A DNA stretch of 37,444 nucleotides, taken from the NCBI GenBank assembly GCA_002239105.1, contig MPNQ01000032.1, forward strand, positions 1-37,444, given 5' to 3'. The position numbers were made by a program, and so were the translations under genes. Shown piece by piece: positions 35,883 through 37,444 of this stretch (position 1 is the first letter of the stretch; each line of letters begins with the position of its first letter). Below the pieces are notes generated by a model. That model made no database searches, was not told the origin of the DNA, and saw only the letters and a list, made by a program, of their open reading frames with translations. The stretch is from a marine group bacterium Sva0996 bin134. Its GTDB lineage: Bacteria > Actinomycetota > Acidimicrobiia > Acidimicrobiales > Bin134.

Positions 35883-37444
35883 CCCCTGCTGGAAGATTCG
35901 TCGTCCAGTCCCAGCAGGCGATGGTGTTGTCGGCCCTGATCGCGCACGAATGCCCCTGGCCGGCTGCGATGGCGGTGAACTGGCCCCCGGGCGCATCCAC
36001 CTCCCCGCCGCGGTTGATGCCCCAGCAGGCGATGGTGTTGTCGGCCCTGATCGCGCACGAATGGTCGTCGCCGGCTGCGATGGCGGTGAACTGGCCCTCG
36101 GGCGCATCCAACTGCCCGTAGCGGTTGTCGCCCCAGCAGGCGATGGTGTTGTCGGCTCTGATGGCACACGAATGCCTAAGGCCGGCTGAGATGGCGGTGA
36201 ACTGGCCCCCGGGCGCATCCAACAGCCCGTGGTAGTTGTTGCCCCAGCAGGCGATGGTGTTGTCGGCCCTGATAGCACACGAATAGGCCAGGCCGGGGGC
36301 GGCTGCGATGGCGGTGAACTGGCCCCCGGGCGCATCCAACGTCGCCCTCGAGTTCCCTATCGTAAAAACGCTATGGTCGCCGCCGCCCCAGCATTCGATG
36401 GTGTTGTCGGCTCTGATGGCACACGAATGCTCTCCGGCTGAGATGGCGGTGAACTGGCCCTCGGGCGCATCCGCCTGCCTGCTGTAGTTGTTGCCCCAGC
36501 AGGCGATGGTGTTGTCGGCCCTGATGGCACACGAATGCGAGCGGCCGGCTGAGATGGCGGTGAACTGGCCCCCGGGCGCATCCGCCCGCCCGAAGGAGTT
36601 GTTGCCCCAGCAGGCGATGGTGTTGTCGGCCCTGACGGCACACGAATACCCGTCGCCGGCTGAGATGGCGGTGAACTGGCCCTCGGGCGCATCCGCCTCC
36701 CCGTCGCCGTTGTAGCCCCAGCAGGCGATGGTGTTGTCGGCTCTGATGGCACACGAATGGTTGTAGCCGGCTGCGATGGCGGTGAACTGGCCCCCGGGCG
36801 CGACCGTCCGCCTGTCGTAGTTGTTGCCCCAGCAGGCGATGGTGTTGTCGGCTCTGATGGCACACGAATGCCCCTGGCCGGCTGAGATGGCGGTGAACTG
36901 GCCCTCGGGCGCATCCGCCTCCCCGTCGTCGTTGTCGCCCCAGCAGGCGATGGTGTTGTCGGCTCTGATGGCACACGAATGGTTGTAGCCGGCTGCGATG
37001 GCGGTGAACTGGCCCTCGGGCGCATCCGCCTGCCTGCTGTAGTTGTAGCCCCAGCAGGCGATGGTGTTGTCGGCCCTGACGGCACACGAATACCCGTCGC
37101 CGGCTGAGATGGCGGTGAACTGGCCCTCGGGCGCATCCGCCTCCCCGTCGTCGTTGTCGCCCCAGCAGGCGATGGTGTTGTCGGCTCTGATGGCACACGA
37201 ATGCCCGTAGCCGGCTGCGATGGCGGTGAACTGGCCCTCGGGCGCATCCAACTCCCCGTCGCCGTTGTAGCCCCAGCAGGCGATGGTGTTGTCGGCCCTG
37301 ACGGCACACGTATGCAAGACGCCGGCTGCGATGGCGGTGAACTGGCCCTCGGGCGCATCCGCCCGCCCGTAGTCGTTGTTTCCCCAGCAGGTGATGGTGG
37401 CGTCGGTGCGCAGGGCGCACGAATGCCCGCTGCCGGCGGTGACA
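35857..37444 (-). CDS. RCC1-repeat (beta-propeller-type) protein, C-terminal part, runs off right edge
   Basis: The minus strand is open from the window edge to a stop at 35857, giving 528 codons of the C-terminal part. It is built of 13 complete 36-48-residue repeats plus a final half repeat. The consensus runs His-Ser-Cys-Ala-Ile-Arg-Ala-Asp-Asn-Thr-Ile-Ala-Cys-Trp-Gly, a variable Asn/Gly-rich loop, Asp-Ala-Pro-Glu-Gly-Gln-Phe-Thr-Ala-Ile, then Ala-Gly and two variable residues. Each repeat has two Cys. RCC1 repeats normally form seven-bladed propellers, so more than one propeller would be made. The protein ends Val-Pro-Arg-Ser-Ser without an anchor. One repeat is 48 residues, lengthened by an insert (36330-36370). 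The N-terminus, and any signal peptide, lies outside the window. Confidence 0.9.
   Translation of the reverse strand, partial: VTAGSGHSCALRTDATITCWGNNDYGRADAPEGQFTAIAAGVLHTCAVRADNTIACWGYNGDGELDAPEGQFTAIAAGYGHSCAIRADNTIACWGDNDDGEADAPEGQFTAISAGDGYSCAVRADNTIACWGYNYSRQADAPEGQFTAIAAGYNHSCAIRADNTIACWGDNDDGEADAPEGQFTAISAGQGHSCAIRADNTIACWGNNYDRRTVAPGGQFTAIAAGYNHSCAIRADNTIACWGYNGDGEADAPEGQFTAISAGDGYSCAVRADNTIACWGNNSFGRADAPGGQFTAISAGRSHSCAIRADNTIACWGNNYSRQADAPEGQFTAISAGEHSCAIRADNTIECWGGGDHSVFTIGNSRATLDAPGGQFTAIAAAPGLAYSCAIRADNTIACWGNNYHGLLDAPGGQFTAISAGLRHSCAIRADNTIACWGDNRYGQLDAPEGQFTAIAAGDDHSCAIRADNTIACWGINRGGEVDAPGGQFTAIAAGQGHSCAIRADNTIACWDWTTNLPAGVTLVPRSS
35915..37444. repeat. Array of ~111-bp tandem repeats inside the RCC1 gene
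   Basis: About 13 units of 111 bp (one is longer, one shorter) are nearly identical over their conserved parts. A 103-bp block at 36604-36706 is repeated without change at 37048-37150, exactly 444 bp (four units) away. A block near 36739-36790 recurs 222 bp (two units) away at 36961. This is a sign of recent duplication or gene conversion. Confidence 0.85.

Noticed and set aside
35915..37444. Regular repeats that could suggest a CRISPR array
   Set aside because: The period is 111 bp, the units are coding and in frame, and the translation is a clear RCC1 consensus. There are no cas genes.

Overview
The window looks like chromosomal DNA of a high-GC actinobacterium, most likely of the class Acidimicrobiia. 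This is inference from several signs: many GTG starts, tightly packed operons with ATGA overlaps, start codons placed 6-8 nt after a TANNNT box (leaderless transcripts), multicopy DUF222/HNH genes, a MurA with Asp in place of the catalytic Cys, and a relative of the mycothiol-dependent nitroreductase Rv2466c. No rRNA, tRNA, CRISPR array or intact insertion sequence was seen.

Layout. 1-4547: the 5' part of a membrane protein leaving the left edge, a DUF222/HNH endonuclease-like gene, ligA and a HAD hydrolase, the last three overlapping. 4616-20036: a 13-gene plus-strand island for uptake and breakdown of inositol-type cyclitols. It holds iolE, a sugar ABC transporter (lipoprotein, a greatly enlarged permease, single-domain ATPase), iolC, a 2-hydroxyacid dehydrogenase, a Gfo/Idh oxidoreductase, iolD, a membrane desaturase/hydroxylase fused to a Rieske ferredoxin, iolG, an extended SDR, iolB and a LacD-like aldolase. 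20047-25842: mostly minus-strand housekeeping genes (mnmA, cysteine desulfurase, DsbA-like protein, rhomboid, NifU-domain protein, murA) with an SRPBCC gene and a 44-residue membrane protein on the plus strand. 25943-33103: MFS transporter, TEX30-like hydrolase, zinc-ribbon protein, class II fructose bisphosphatase, an orphan family 5 solute-binding protein and an SDR. 33198-37444: an accessory stretch with a second DUF222/HNH gene, a chimeric scar made of an HNH tail and an RCC1 unit, a small coiled-coil membrane protein, and a long RCC1-repeat gene leaving the right edge.

How the genes work together. The island encodes IolG, IolE, IolD, IolB and IolC in the standard myo-inositol route. The LacD-like aldolase probably takes the IolJ step. 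No malonate-semialdehyde dehydrogenase (IolA), ferredoxin reductase or IolR-type regulator is in view. The desaturase-Rieske fusion resembles MocD plus MocE of rhizobial rhizopine catabolism, so the natural substrate may be an O-methylated or amino-cyclitol that is demethylated before entering the iol route. This is the strongest candidate for an undescribed system here. The second and third are the permease with about 340 extra membrane-embedded residues and the RCC1 array, whose 111-bp units are being reshuffled.
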